A stretch of 64,000 nt of DNA from Hyphomicrobiales bacterium (GTDB taxonomy: Bacteria > Pseudomonadota > Alphaproteobacteria > Rhizobiales > Xanthobacteraceae). Made by a program: the position numbers and the translations under genes. The first letter of the stretch is position 1; every line of letters starts with the position of its first letter. Where the stretch lies: contig JAFKKN010000004.1 of assembly GCA_017305535.1 (NCBI GenBank), forward strand, positions 124,001 to 188,000. Reading direction: 5' to 3'. Below the pieces are notes generated by a model. The model worked only from the letters and a program-made list of their open reading frames with translations. It searched no databases and had not been told where the DNA came from. This document shows, piece after piece, positions 34,556 to 43,968 of this stretch.

Positions 34556-34855
34556 TCAGAATTTCTCGACCTTGCCGTCGGAAATGATCTCGATCTCGGT
34601 CGGCGATTCCTTCAGCGGCGCCGACAGTGCCCGCCACGTCTTCATGTGCGGCGCGCGGCCGTGGGCGTTGAGGTCCTCGCGCGAGGCCCAACGCTCCACC
34701 ACCACGAACAGGTTGGGGTCATGAATGCTGACGTGGTTCTCATAGGAGATACAGCCCTGCTCCTGCCGTGTGGCGGCGACGCAGTCCTTGGCTCCGGCGA
34801 TAAAGGCGTCGCGGCCTTCCGGCTTCACGCGGGTGGTGGCGATGACATAGATCAT
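34556..34855 (-). CDS. ABM-fold mono-oxygenase-like protein
   Basis: A 99-residue protein with the ferredoxin-like antibiotic-biosynthesis-monooxygenase fold. MIYVIATTRVKPEGRDAFIA is the first strand and helix, and CISYENHVSIHDPNLFVVVE and RWASREDLNAHGRAPHMKTW are the middle strands. Relatives act on quinones or heme without added cofactor. The next gene upstream is a paralogue 46 bases away on the same strand. The substrate is not predictable. Confidence 0.83.
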   Translation of the reverse strand: MIYVIATTRVKPEGRDAFIAGAKDCVAATRQEQGCISYENHVSIHDPNLFVVVERWASREDLNAHGRAPHMKTWRALSAPLKESPTEIEIISDGKVEKF

Positions 34856-34901
34856 GCGGGTGCTCTCCAGGTTCGCAAGTCACGCATTACAAGCCGCGCG
34901 G

Positions 34902-35201
34902 TTAACGGACGTCGACCTTGGCCGGCGTGATGATCTCGATCTTGGCCGGCGCGCTCAGGCACTTGACGGCAATGCGGCCGAATGCCCGCATGTGGTCGCT
35001 CTTGCCGTGCGGCCCCATCGCCTCGACGCTCTCCCACTGCTCGACGAAGACCATCCGGGTGGGGTCGGTGACGCTCTCGTGCATGTCGTAGGCGATGTTG
35101 CCGGGCTCCTGGCGGGTGGCGGCGATGCAAGCCTTGGCGCCCTCGATCAGTTCGGCGCGCATTTCAGGCTTCACGGTCAACGTGGCAACGACATAGATCA
35201 C
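34902..35201 (-). CDS. ABM-fold mono-oxygenase-like protein, tandem paralogue
   Basis: A 99-residue protein, the same length as its downstream neighbour and similar throughout: MIYVVATLTVKPEMRAELIE, CIAATRQEPGNIAYDMHESV and KSDHMRAFGRIAVKCLSAP. The pair arose by duplication and may form a heterodimer, since ABM proteins usually work as dimers; this is inference. Confidence 0.83.
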   Translation of the reverse strand: MIYVVATLTVKPEMRAELIEGAKACIAATRQEPGNIAYDMHESVTDPTRMVFVEQWESVEAMGPHGKSDHMRAFGRIAVKCLSAPAKIEIITPAKVDVR

Positions 35202-35637
35202 GGTATTCTCCCAAGCGTTTGGTTCGTGGAAGCGACATTAGAGCATGACCGCAACGCATGGGAACGGGTTTTCGGCAGACGTGGGCAGCGGCTCCGTTGC
35301 GGCGGAAAACCTCGAACAGGGACATAATATTCAGCGGAATTCCGGGATACGGACGGCGGTTCGGCACAATGTGGTCCAGGCCGGCATGGCAAAGCCGTCA
35401 ATTTGACCTTGAATCCGCCGCGATGCTGCGCCATATCAGCGGCGCGACCCCCTAGAATCATATCATCGGGTCCCAGCGAGCCGCGTGTTCTGAGCCGGTT
35501 ACCATATCGGCTTATGGCTTGCCCTTTCAGCCAACCGAAACCGACGCCCCAAGCACGCGGGTGTCCCAAGCCTCTCCGAGGCACCCGCACCTGACGTTGA
35601 AACGTCAGGCGTTCGTTTTTTGATGGAAAGATCTCGT
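35202..35637. other. Gap between ABM pair and DEAD-box helicase
   Basis: No convincing gene is seen. The right-hand 80 bases form structured RNA on the plus strand (see next entry). The left part carries no recognised promoter for either flanking gene. Confidence 0.5.
35557..35621 (+). promoter_or_regulatory. Terminator-like leader upstream of DEAD-box helicase
   Basis: Two hairpins lie in series. The first has GCGGGTG at 35557-35563 and CACCCGC at 35582-35588, with an inner GCCTC/GAGGC stem. The second has CCTGACGT at 35590-35597 and ACGTCAGG at 35602-35609 and is followed by a run of six T. The T-run ends 17 bases before the helicase start codon. This is what an attenuator or a separate small RNA ending there would look like. 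Confidence 0.65.
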
Positions 35638-37044
<1,407 letters not shown>

Positions 37045-37068
37045 CAGCCTCTCGACCTGGAGAAACCC

Positions 37069-37350
37069 ATGGCTAAAGAAGAGCTGATCCAGTTCGAAGG
37101 ACTGGTGACCGAAATCCTCCCCGACGCCCGCTACCGCGTTCAACTCGACGCGGGACACGAGATCGTCGCCTATACCGCCGGCAAGATGAAGAAGAACCGC
37201 ATCAAGACGCTGGCGGGCGACCGGGTGACCATCGAGATGTCACCCTATGACCTCGAAAAGGGGCGGCTGATCTTCCGCCACAAGGACGAGCGCCCCTCTG
37301 GCGGACCGCCGCGCGGCGCCCCACCCCGAGGTCAGTTCCGCCGCCGGTAA
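37069..37350 (+). CDS. infA: Translation initiation factor IF-1, with C-terminal Gly/Pro/Arg tail
   Basis: A 93-residue OB-fold protein that binds the ribosomal A site during initiation. [40 protein letters not shown] and [20 protein letters not shown] follow the IF-1 pattern to residue 73 or so. The usual factor ends near residue 72, so the extra tail of about 20 residues ([17 protein letters not shown]) is unusual. Many alphaproteobacteria carry more than one IF-1 gene, so this may be the secondary copy. GGAG lies seven bases before the ATG. Confidence 0.93.
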   Translation: MAKEELIQFEGLVTEILPDARYRVQLDAGHEIVAYTAGKMKKNRIKTLAGDRVTIEMSPYDLEKGRLIFRHKDERPSGGPPRGAPPRGQFRRR

Positions 37351-37458
37351 CCGCCTGCCGCCGACAAAAAAACGTTGAAAAACAATGGTTCTGCGCCATC
37401 ATTGGGCGCAGGCTGGGGTGGGCTATTCGGTGCGCCGGAAAAAACGTGCGTGCCAGGA

Positions 37459-37487
37459 TTGTTTTGGCACCACGTTTCGAATAATAT
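37459..37487 (+). promoter_or_regulatory. Sigma-70 promoter of the cold-shock gene
   Basis: TTGTTT at 37459-37464 and TAATAT at 37482-37487 are separated by 17 bases. Transcription would start near 37494, leaving a leader of about 135 bases before the cold-shock start codon. Long leaders are typical of cspA-type genes. Confidence 0.65.
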
Positions 37488-37628
37488 ACCCTGATCGATT
37501 TTCGGCCGGACGACACTCGCTAACTACCGGTACAGCCGGTTTAGACGCTGACGACCCTTCCAAAAATTCGATGCCACCAGCCCATGAAAGTGGGCTTCGA
37601 CTATACTTTTTTGAGAAGGGACTATCCC

Positions 37629-37841
37629 ATGAGCATGGGAACCGTAAAGTGGTTTAACGCGACCAAGGGCTATGGCTTCATTCAGCCCGACGACGGCGGC
37701 AACGATGTGTTCGTTCACATCAGCGCTGTCGAGCGCGCCGGCCTCGGCACGCTGCGCGAAGGCCAGAAGATCAGCTACGAGATCGTCGCGGACCGCCGTT
37801 CCGGCAAATCCTCCGCCGACAATCTGCGCGCTGCCGGCTAA
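37629..37841 (+). CDS. Cold-shock protein, CspA family
   Basis: A 70-residue single OB-fold RNA chaperone. [20 protein letters not shown] contains RNP-1 (KGYGFI), and [20 protein letters not shown] contains RNP-2 (VFVHI). [20 protein letters not shown] closes the fold. The ATG at 37629 has AAGGG eight bases upstream. It is preceded by a clear promoter and long leader and followed by a strong terminator, so it is its own transcription unit. Confidence 0.96.
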   Translation: MSMGTVKWFNATKGYGFIQPDDGGNDVFVHISAVERAGLGTLREGQKISYEIVADRRSGKSSADNLRAAG

Positions 37842-37907
37842 AGCGCGACATTCGCGGATTCCCTGGACCGCGAACGCCTCGTGCGTTTGCATCCAGTTTA
37901 CAAGACA

Positions 37908-37942
37908 GAAAAGGCCGCGCTTATGCGCGGCCTTTTCGTTTT
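37908..37942 (+). terminator. Rho-independent terminator of the cold-shock gene
   Basis: AAGGCCGCGC (37911-37920) TTAT GCGCGGCCTT (37925-37934) then TTCGTTTT. The stem has ten paired bases. Confidence 0.92.
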
Positions 37943-37989
37943 CCATGAACGTCGCCTTCCGTACGGGCGCGAGGCACCTCGCACGACTT

Positions 37990-38643
37990 TCAATTGGTCG
38001 GACATGGATCCGATGCCGAGCCGGGATTGTAGAGAACACATACCGGCTTGCTCAAACGCGGCCGCGTGTAAGTAGATTCCTTCAACTGCACGGTGGCGAC
38101 GCCCGGCAATATCGACGGCGCATAGAGATAGCTGACCTCACTCAGGATGAAGTACTGATCGGGCAACACCTTGCCAGAGGCGTCCTTGCCGATGAGATCG
38201 GTCGGCATGGTCGTCACCACGCTACCGACAGCCCTCTGAACATCGCCCCAGCTCCATTGCACCCGCGCCGCGCCACTGGTGGGATTGATGTAGATCTCCG
38301 TGATGGTCATCTTGAGCGGCCCGCCGGAAAACGGATTCTGGACCGAATTGTAGGGCGTCAGCATCGCTCTACCGATTTGGAAGAAGTTCGAGATATCGGT
38401 GCCGGTTCCTGTGCCCGTGACGATACTGCCTTGCGAGGTGAGATCGGACAGCGTTCGTGCGATTAATGTCACCTTGCGATCGATCGAGATCGCTGACGTC
38501 GTGCCGATCATCCCGAACAGCGTCACCAACATCAACGGAAGAATCATGGCGAACTCGATCGCGGCCAATCCTTCGGAGCGGCGCGAGAACCGCGCAAGAT
38601 GATACCGAAGAAGCCGGACGGATTTCGCGACGGCGTTCGTCAT
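37990..38643 (-). CDS. TadE/TadG-like minor pilin, second gene
   Basis: A 217-residue protein of the Tad pilus system. The N-terminal motif RRSEGLAAIEFAMILPLMLV ends in a hydrophobic helix, the TadE-type pseudopilin signature with the Gly-x5-Glu cleavage context of prepilin peptidases. The rest is periplasmic and contains two late Cys (CVLYNPGSASDPC) that may pair. TadG proteins usually carry a vWA domain of 300 or more residues, which is absent here, so it is a short TadE-like member. The ATG at 38643 follows the upstream gene's stop by seven bases, so the two are one operon. Confidence 0.85.
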   Translation of the reverse strand: MTNAVAKSVRLLRYHLARFSRRSEGLAAIEFAMILPLMLVTLFGMIGTTSAISIDRKVTLIARTLSDLTSQGSIVTGTGTGTDISNFFQIGRAMLTPYNSVQNPFSGGPLKMTITEIYINPTSGAARVQWSWGDVQRAVGSVVTTMPTDLIGKDASGKVLPDQYFILSEVSYLYAPSILPGVATVQLKESTYTRPRLSKPVCVLYNPGSASDPCPTN

Positions 38644-38650
38644 GCTGCGA

Positions 38651-39211
38651 TCACCTTGGCTCGACGCGGAAAGCTGCCATGGCCGCCAGCAGATATTTAC
38701 CATTCGCCGTGCCGGCATCGATATTGGCGATGCTGTACCCAAGCTGCGAGACCATGAGCGGCCATTGATAGAAGGCGCTGACAACCACCGTCTCCTTGGT
38801 GTTGGGTTGCGGGTTCTGGTAGTTGAAACTGTCCACGAACTTGCCGTTGGCATCGATCGGCGTCGTGATGGTGATTGGTGCACCCGCTGCCGTAACGCTG
38901 ACATTGACGCGCAGATTGGCGCAATTCATCAAGATCGAGACCCGACCGCATAGGTCAGTGACAAATTGTTGCTGGGTCATGCTCGAATCAGCGGCCTGAT
39001 GCGTGAGCATTTTTCGCGCGCTTTGTTGCAGCCCGTTCTCCAGGACTTGCCCGGCGAAAAACACCAAGCCTATCTCGAAGATCGAGAACAGCAGACCAAA
39101 GAACATCGGCGCAACGAGAGCAAACTCGATAGCCGCGGAGCCACGCCGATCATTTCGCCACCGCAATAACGCGCGACGCGGGGCGGCAAATGATGTTTCG
39201 GACGACGACAT
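38651..39211 (-). CDS. tadE: TadE-like minor pilin
   Basis: A 186-residue pseudopilin. RNDRRGSAAIEFALVAPMFF is the TadE signature followed by a membrane helix (about residues 27-52). The periplasmic part contains Cys 88 and 96 in DLCGRVSILMNCANL. It is the first gene of a two-gene minus-strand unit and faces a 178-base gap to the CpaC-N-domain gene. It is thought to be cleaved by the prepilin peptidase encoded at 41001 and to act in pilus assembly. Confidence 0.88.
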   Translation of the reverse strand: MSSSETSFAAPRRALLRWRNDRRGSAAIEFALVAPMFFGLLFSIFEIGLVFFAGQVLENGLQQSARKMLTHQAADSSMTQQQFVTDLCGRVSILMNCANLRVNVSVTAAGAPITITTPIDANGKFVDSFNYQNPQPNTKETVVVSAFYQWPLMVSQLGYSIANIDAGTANGKYLLAAMAAFRVEPR

Positions 39212-39389
39212 CGGTGCGTCTCCCCAGCCGGCAGGATTTATCTACCGTCGGGTTCTATCCGAAACTCATTGTTGAAGTGTTTCGGCGGTTCTGAACAAAC
39301 TGCCCCGCCGTCTTAACCATCTGTTAAGCGCGATCGCGCCTGGCATGATCAACCCGAAGTCTCAAGCTATCGATGCCCGATTGCGCCGC

Positions 39390-39890
39390 TCAGTTGGCCT
39401 TGCCGGTGGTGCCGCCACCCGCGGCCTCCTTGCTCAACGATCCGGCCTGCTCCATGGTGGACCTGAAATACTTTTCGCTGTCGCCAAGTGTAACGCGGCG
39501 CTCGCAGGTCGGCATGCAGCTATAGGACTCGCGATCGGTGCCACGATAGATGGTGACGACCTTATCGGCCGGCCCCCCGACCAGGATGGTGCGGTCGACC
39601 AGAATATCGCCACCGCGGTCCATCGCAATGACGTTGGTGGCGCCGTAGCCCTTTCCGGTCACGACAATCATGCCGCCGGACTGCAAGGTGACATCGGCGA
39701 TCAGCGGATTTCCGACCACCAGGGTGGCAACCCGGCCGGGCAGCTTGACCAGTTTCGCCTGATCGACACTGACCGCGATGGTATCGTCGTTGGCCCTTGC
39801 CGTTGTCAGCCCTGCAAACAGCATCAGCATCGCAGCAATGCCGGCGAGCATCGGCCATCGCCTCGCGGAACCCAGCCCTCGAACAACCAT
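39390..39890 (-). CDS. Pilus assembly protein with CpaC-type N-terminal domain only
   Basis: A 166-residue exported protein. A signal peptide covers about residues 1-33 (LAGIAAMLMLFAGLTTARA). The following domain, KLVKLPGRVATLVVGNPLIA with VIAMDRGGDILVDRT, matches the N-terminal domain of CpaC/RcpA secretins encoded at 42475 but lacks the secretin channel. Two Cys occur in SYSCMPTCERRV. It may help build or dock the secretin. The ATG at 39890 lies after a GGGG-rich stretch. Confidence 0.75.
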   Translation of the reverse strand: MVVRGLGSARRWPMLAGIAAMLMLFAGLTTARANDDTIAVSVDQAKLVKLPGRVATLVVGNPLIADVTLQSGGMIVVTGKGYGATNVIAMDRGGDILVDRTILVGGPADKVVTIYRGTDRESYSCMPTCERRVTLGDSEKYFRSTMEQAGSLSKEAAGGGTTGKAN

Positions 39891-40060
39891 ACGATTACCC
39901 CAACACAATCGCGGACCGCACCGCGCCATAGGCAGGGTCGGGACTCCGGATATGGCAAATATGCCGTTAATTGATGAATGAACTGCAAACGCCGACGACG
40001 CGCGACAACCCCTGTGCCGTCCACGCGCAGGCGAGGCGCCAAAACCCTCGACGTTGGATG

Positions 40061-40303
40061 TCACAACCAACCCCATCCTGGTTGAGGGAGCTCAGCTGCC
40101 GCGACGTATGAGTCTGCGGCTTGCGCGAGAACGAGGTTTTGCGCGTCGCGAATCCGCGCGCAAAGGGAATTCCACTTAATCACGCGGATCGCACCGCCGC
40201 TCCAATCCTGTGGCCTCCCCGCATGAAAAGCAGCGATACTGACAGTGAGATATAACGCCCTCGCCTGAGCCACAACGTCCAGCACGTCGTTTGCGACGTC
40301 CAA
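40061..40303 (-). pseudogene. Possible remnant or small hypothetical gene
   Basis: An 80-residue open frame starting at a TTG reads LDVVAQARALYLTVSIAAFH and ends ELPQPGWGWL. It has plausible composition but no recognisable family. A second frame upstream (40367 to about 40300) starts MQTVNFDLKTLHKIRQIDLA and would join it after a one-base shift. This could be a frameshifted gene or chance. Weak. Confidence 0.25.
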
Positions 40304-40366
40304 ACCGGGCCAAATCGATTTGTCGAATTTTATGCAATGTCTTTAAGTCGAAGTTTACCGTCTGCA

Positions 40367-40393
40367 AGAAACCCCCGATACATACGGGTTTCT
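40367..40393. promoter_or_regulatory. Inverted repeat in pilin upstream region
   Basis: AGAAACCC at 40367-40374 and GGGTTTCT at 40386-40393 with an 11-base loop. It may be an operator or leader hairpin for the pilin gene. Confidence 0.45.
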
Positions 40394-40513
40394 GCGATCG
40401 AATTAACTGGCTTGAAATTTTCTCCGCATAGGCTTCACGCCATGGTCACGGTGCTGAGAACGCCGTTTCCACCGGACATTGGGTTCGACAGCCACGTGCA
40501 CAGGGAGTTTCCT

Positions 40514-40684
40514 ATGAAGAATCTCGTCAAGCGTTTCGCCAAGGATGAATCGGGCGCCACCGCGATCGAATACGGTCTGATTGCCGCCGGTATCGCCGTT
40601 GCGATCATCACCATCGTTCAGACCGTTGGCACCAGCCTCGTTGCCAAGTTCCAGCGGATCGACGACGGACTTAACGGCAAGTAA
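40514..40684 (+). CDS. flp: Flp type IVb pilin
   Basis: A 56-residue prepilin, the structural subunit of the Tad pilus. KDESGATAIEYGLIAAGIAV has the Flp motif, with cleavage expected after the Gly before ATAIEYG and the Glu-Tyr pair typical of Flp. The rest is one hydrophobic helix and a short tail. GGGAG lies seven bases before the ATG at 40514. A hairpin terminator follows, so the pilin is transcribed apart from the assembly genes at 41001 onward. Confidence 0.95.
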   Translation: MKNLVKRFAKDESGATAIEYGLIAAGIAVAIITIVQTVGTSLVAKFQRIDDGLNGK

Positions 40685-40708
40685 GTCAACTTACGACGTT
40701 TACTCTAC

Positions 40709-40740
40709 GAAAGGCCTCGGCATGCCGGGGCCTTTCTGTC
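40709..40740 (+). terminator. Terminator after flp
   Basis: AAAGGCC at 40710-40716 and GGCCTTT at 40729-40735 with an inner GGCATGCC, then CTGTCTCT. The T-tract is modest. Confidence 0.7.
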
Positions 40741-41000
40741 TCTGGTCGGCTTCACTCCAGACAATAACTTCAGTCTCCAGGGCCGGAGCGACGGTTTGTC
40801 CAAATTCACTAATAAAATAGCGGATCGCCCGGCATCTTCCAGCGTGCAGGGAGAATATGCGATCCGGGCGGTTTGCATGGCACTTGCGCTTGCATCCGCT
40901 GCTCTGCTGATCCGAGCCGTCAGCCTCTGGTGAAACGGCGCGGCTGTTTCGCGATTGTTCATTGTTCGTCGGTTAGCCTTTCCCACCACGAACGCGCGGC
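40741..41000. other. Gap between flp and cpaA
   Basis: About 260 bases with no convincing gene. It must hold the promoter for the assembly operon, but I see no strong sigma-70 elements. An antisense open frame here lacks coding character. Confidence 0.4.
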
Positions 41001-41537
41001 ATGGACATCATCATGATCCTCGATCTCCTTCGGCTTCTATTGTTTCCGACTTTGATGGCCTTCGCGGCCTCGAGTGATCTGCTCACCATGACGATCTCCA
41101 ACCGCGTCTCGCTGCTGTTGATCGCGGGCTTCTTCGTGCTCGCAACCGCGTCCGGCATGGAGCCGAGCCAGATCGGCCTGCATATTGCGGCCGGCGCCGC
41201 CGTGCTCGCGGTGTCGTTCACCTTTTTCGCCATGGGCTGGATCGGTGGCGGTGATGCCAAGGTGGTTGCGGCGGCCGCGCTGTGGTTCGGTTTCGATCAT
41301 CTGTTACCTTACCTTCTGATCTCCTCCGTGTTCGGCGGCGCACTAACGTTGCTGCTGCTGGAATTTCGTCGTTGGCCGTTACCCCATGTCCTCGCGGGGC
41401 AACCGTGGCTGCTGCGGTTGCATCACGACGAAACCGGCATACCCTACGGCATCGCGCTGGCCGCCGGCGCGCTGATGGTCTATCCGGAAACCCTCTGGAT
41501 CAAGGCGGTCGACTTGAGTCGTTTCATCGCTGGATGA
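41001..41537 (+). CDS. cpaA: Prepilin peptidase CpaA
   Basis: A 178-residue membrane aspartic protease that processes Flp and TadE-type prepilins. It has about five membrane helices. The catalytic Asps are in AASSDLLTMTISNRV and WIGGGDAKVVAAAALWFGF, the GxGD-type pair. It lacks the methylase domain of PilD, as expected for the Tad type. The ATG at 41001 starts MDIIMILDLL, without a clear ribosome-binding site; an ATG at 41013 is the alternative. It opens the plus-strand assembly operon. Confidence 0.92.
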   Translation: MDIIMILDLLRLLLFPTLMAFAASSDLLTMTISNRVSLLLIAGFFVLATASGMEPSQIGLHIAAGAAVLAVSFTFFAMGWIGGGDAKVVAAAALWFGFDHLLPYLLISSVFGGALTLLLLEFRRWPLPHVLAGQPWLLRLHHDETGIPYGIALAAGALMVYPETLWIKAVDLSRFIAG

Positions 41538-41667
41538 GCTCAGAGATCGCGAAAAGGTCTCGTTAATCTCATTTCGATACGCGTCATTAACCATGCTTTG
41601 ACGAATAACTGCTCAACTCCCGCTACGGCGACGATTGCGTCGCGGCGTCTAGTGGGAAGTGAAGCGT

Positions 41668-42456
41668 ATGAATACCGCGCGCATTGTCGTCCTGGCCATT
41701 GCTGTCGGTGCCGGCGGCCTCGCCGCTTATCTGGCCTCGGGCTCCGACCGCAAACCGCAGCCCGCGCCGGTCGCCCAGATGCAGACCGTCGACGTTCTCG
41801 TTGCCAAGGCCGACATTCCGCTTGGAAAGACGCTGTCATCCAGCGACCTTCAGTGGCAGACATGGCCGGCGGCCGCGGCCAGTGCGAGTTTCGTGCGACG
41901 CGACAGCCGACCTGACGCCACGAAACAGCTCGACGGCACCGCCATCGCACGCTCGCCATTCGTCACCGGGGAGCCCATTCGCGACAGCAAACTGGTGATG
42001 GCCGGTGGCGCCGGCTTCATGGCGGCGGTGCTGCCCGCCGGAATGCGCGCCATCTCCACTGAAATCTCGCCGGAAACGGGCGCCGGCGGCTTCATCCTGC
42101 CGAACGACCGTGTCGACGTCATTCTGTCGCGGCGCGAGAAAAGTCCGGATCAGAACAGCGGCGAAGCGGCAGTCTCCGAAACCATCCTGACCAACGTGCG
42201 CGTGCTGGCGATCGACCAGACGCCGCGCGAGAAGGAAGGCCAGAACACCGTTCTCGGCAAGACCGCGACCCTCGAATTGAAGCCGGATCAGGCGGAAGCG
42301 CTGGCCCGCGCGCGCCAGACCGGCACGCTGTCGCTGGCGCTGCGCAGCCTCGCCGATGCCAACACGCCCGTGGCCCACGACGACGACCTCGGCAAGCGCG
42401 ATTCGATCAACGTGGTGCGTTACGGCGTAGCGACCAAGACCACGACCCGGCAGTAA
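41668..42456 (+). CDS. cpaB: Flp pilus assembly protein CpaB
   Basis: A 262-residue periplasmic protein with an N-terminal anchor (about residues 3-24). VDVLVAKADIPLGKTLSSSD is the SAF domain, and LPAGMRAISTEISPETGAGG and FILPNDRVDVILSRREKSPD are the RcpC/CpaB core. It is thought to support the outer-membrane secretin. The ATG at 41668 is preferred to a GTG at 41659 because GGGAAG lies eight bases upstream. cpaC follows after 18 bases. Confidence 0.93.
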   Translation: MNTARIVVLAIAVGAGGLAAYLASGSDRKPQPAPVAQMQTVDVLVAKADIPLGKTLSSSDLQWQTWPAAAASASFVRRDSRPDATKQLDGTAIARSPFVTGEPIRDSKLVMAGGAGFMAAVLPAGMRAISTEISPETGAGGFILPNDRVDVILSRREKSPDQNSGEAAVSETILTNVRVLAIDQTPREKEGQNTVLGKTATLELKPDQAEALARARQTGTLSLALRSLADANTPVAHDDDLGKRDSINVVRYGVATKTTTRQ

Positions 42457-42474
42457 ATCGGAAGGATTCACGAA

Positions 42475-43947
42475 ATGAAGTGTCGGGACAATCGCGGAAC
42501 ACTCGACGCGGGAGCATTGGGCGCGGTGATGAAGCAGGCGATGTGCGTTGCCGCCGTCGGTGCGCTGACGCTCGAGCCGATGCTGACGCCGGTGCTTGCC
42601 GCGAACCAGCCGATCCCCTCCGCCGCGAGCTCAAGCGGCTATCTCAATGCGCGTCCCCTGGCGCTCGGCATCGGCAAATCGGTGGTGATCGACTTGCCAC
42701 GTGACGTCAAGGACGTACTGGTCGCCGATCCCAAGATCGCCAATGCCGTGGTGCGTTCAGCGCAACGCGCCTACATCATCGGCGCCTCTGTCGGCCAGAC
42801 CAACATCGTGTTCTTCGATGCATCCGGCCAGCAGATCGCGGCCTATGACATCGCGGTGACCCGCGATCTCAACGGCATCCGCGCCATGTTGAAGCAGGTC
42901 ATGCCCAGCGCCGACATTCGTGTCGAAGGCATCGGCACCGGCGTCGTGCTGTCAGGTATGGTGGGGTCGCAGGCAGAGTCGCAACAGGCATTCGACCTCG
43001 CGGTTCGGCTGGTGGGCGACGACAAGAACGTCGTCAACAGCCTCACCGTGCGCGGCCGCGATCAGGTGATGCTCAAGGTCGTGGTAGCCGAGGTTCAGCG
43101 CAACATCATCAAGCAGCTCGGTGTCGATCTCAGCGCCAACATGAACTACGGCACCGCCGTGGTGAATTTCAACAACACCAACCCGTTTACCGCCAATGGA
43201 CGTGCTCTGGTGAGCGGCAATGCGGCAACCGCCGGCTTCGGCAACAGCGGAACGCCGGGCGTTCCGAGCGTGCAGGCGACGGTGCGTGCGATGGAGAGCG
43301 CCGGGGTGATGCGCACGTTGGCGGAGCCGAACCTGACCGCGATCTCCGGCGAAAGCGCCAACTTCCTCGCCGGCGGCGAATTCCCGATTCCATCGGGCAT
43401 CAGCTGTACCAACGGCACATGTACGCCGACCATCACTTTCAAGAAGTTCGGCATTTCACTGAACTTCACTCCGGTGGTGCTGAGCGAGGGCCGCATCAGC
43501 CTGCGCGTGGCAACTGAAGTGTCCGAAGTCAGCAACGACAACGCCATTCAGATCTCCGGGACCGCGGTGCCGTCGATCAAGACGCGGCGCGCCGACACCA
43601 CGCTGGAGATTCCCTCCGGCGGGTCGATGGCGATGGCTGGCCTGATCCAGCAGCAGACCAAGCAGGCCATCAACGGCATGCCGGGCCTGGCCCGCCTGCC
43701 GATCCTCGGCACGCTGTTCCGCAGCCGCGACTACGTCAACAACAACACCGAGCTGATGGTGCTGGTGACGCCTTACGTCGTCCGCGCGGTGGCGCAGAAG
43801 GATCTGTCGCGACCCGACGACGGCTTCGTCGCCGCGTCCGATCCGCAGGCCGATCTGCTCGGCAGCATCAACCGCATCTACGGCGTGCCCGAGCGTGATC
43901 CGGCAAACCGAAAGTATCGCGGCACCTACGGCTTCATCACCGATTGA
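42475..43947 (+). CDS. cpaC: Secretin CpaC (outer-membrane pilus channel)
   Basis: A 490-residue secretin that forms the outer-membrane pore for the Flp pilus. A signal peptide covers about the first 43 residues. GIGKSVVIDLPRDVKDVLVA is the pilus N-terminal domain, a BON-like stretch follows, and the secretin core has MKVVVAEVQRNIIKQLGVDL-like segments and FNFTPVVL-type strands. The signature end includes PGLARLPILGTLFRSRDYVN and ELMVLVTPYVV. AAGGA precedes the ATG. It is followed 21 bases later by cpaD. Confidence 0.95.
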   Translation: MKCRDNRGTLDAGALGAVMKQAMCVAAVGALTLEPMLTPVLAANQPIPSAASSSGYLNARPLALGIGKSVVIDLPRDVKDVLVADPKIANAVVRSAQRAYIIGASVGQTNIVFFDASGQQIAAYDIAVTRDLNGIRAMLKQVMPSADIRVEGIGTGVVLSGMVGSQAESQQAFDLAVRLVGDDKNVVNSLTVRGRDQVMLKVVVAEVQRNIIKQLGVDLSANMNYGTAVVNFNNTNPFTANGRALVSGNAATAGFGNSGTPGVPSVQATVRAMESAGVMRTLAEPNLTAISGESANFLAGGEFPIPSGISCTNGTCTPTITFKKFGISLNFTPVVLSEGRISLRVATEVSEVSNDNAIQISGTAVPSIKTRRADTTLEIPSGGSMAMAGLIQQQTKQAINGMPGLARLPILGTLFRSRDYVNNNTELMVLVTPYVVRAVAQKDLSRPDDGFVAASDPQADLLGSINRIYGVPERDPANRKYRGTYGFITD

Positions 43948-43968
43948 GACGGGACAAGGACAACCGCA

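Larger units (their letters stand above)
39891..40513. other. Long gap upstream of the Flp pilin gene
   Basis: A 623-base region with no clear gene. The minus strand holds two overlapping short open frames (40176-40367 and 40061-40303) that could be one decayed gene, and the plus strand carries an inverted repeat at 40367-40393. It probably includes the pilin promoter and leader, but no -35/-10 pair stands out. Confidence 0.45.

Noticed and set aside
35203-35560. Possible tRNA or riboswitch in the gap before the helicase
   Set aside because: No cloverleaf or known aptamer core could be found; only the hairpins at its right end are convincing.
40400-40513. Sigma-54 promoter for flp
   Set aside because: TGGCTTG near 40410 lacks a correctly spaced TTGC element.
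40705-40989. Minus-strand open frame in the flp-cpaA gap
   Set aside because: It overlaps the flp terminator, shows no family features and has no ribosome-binding site.
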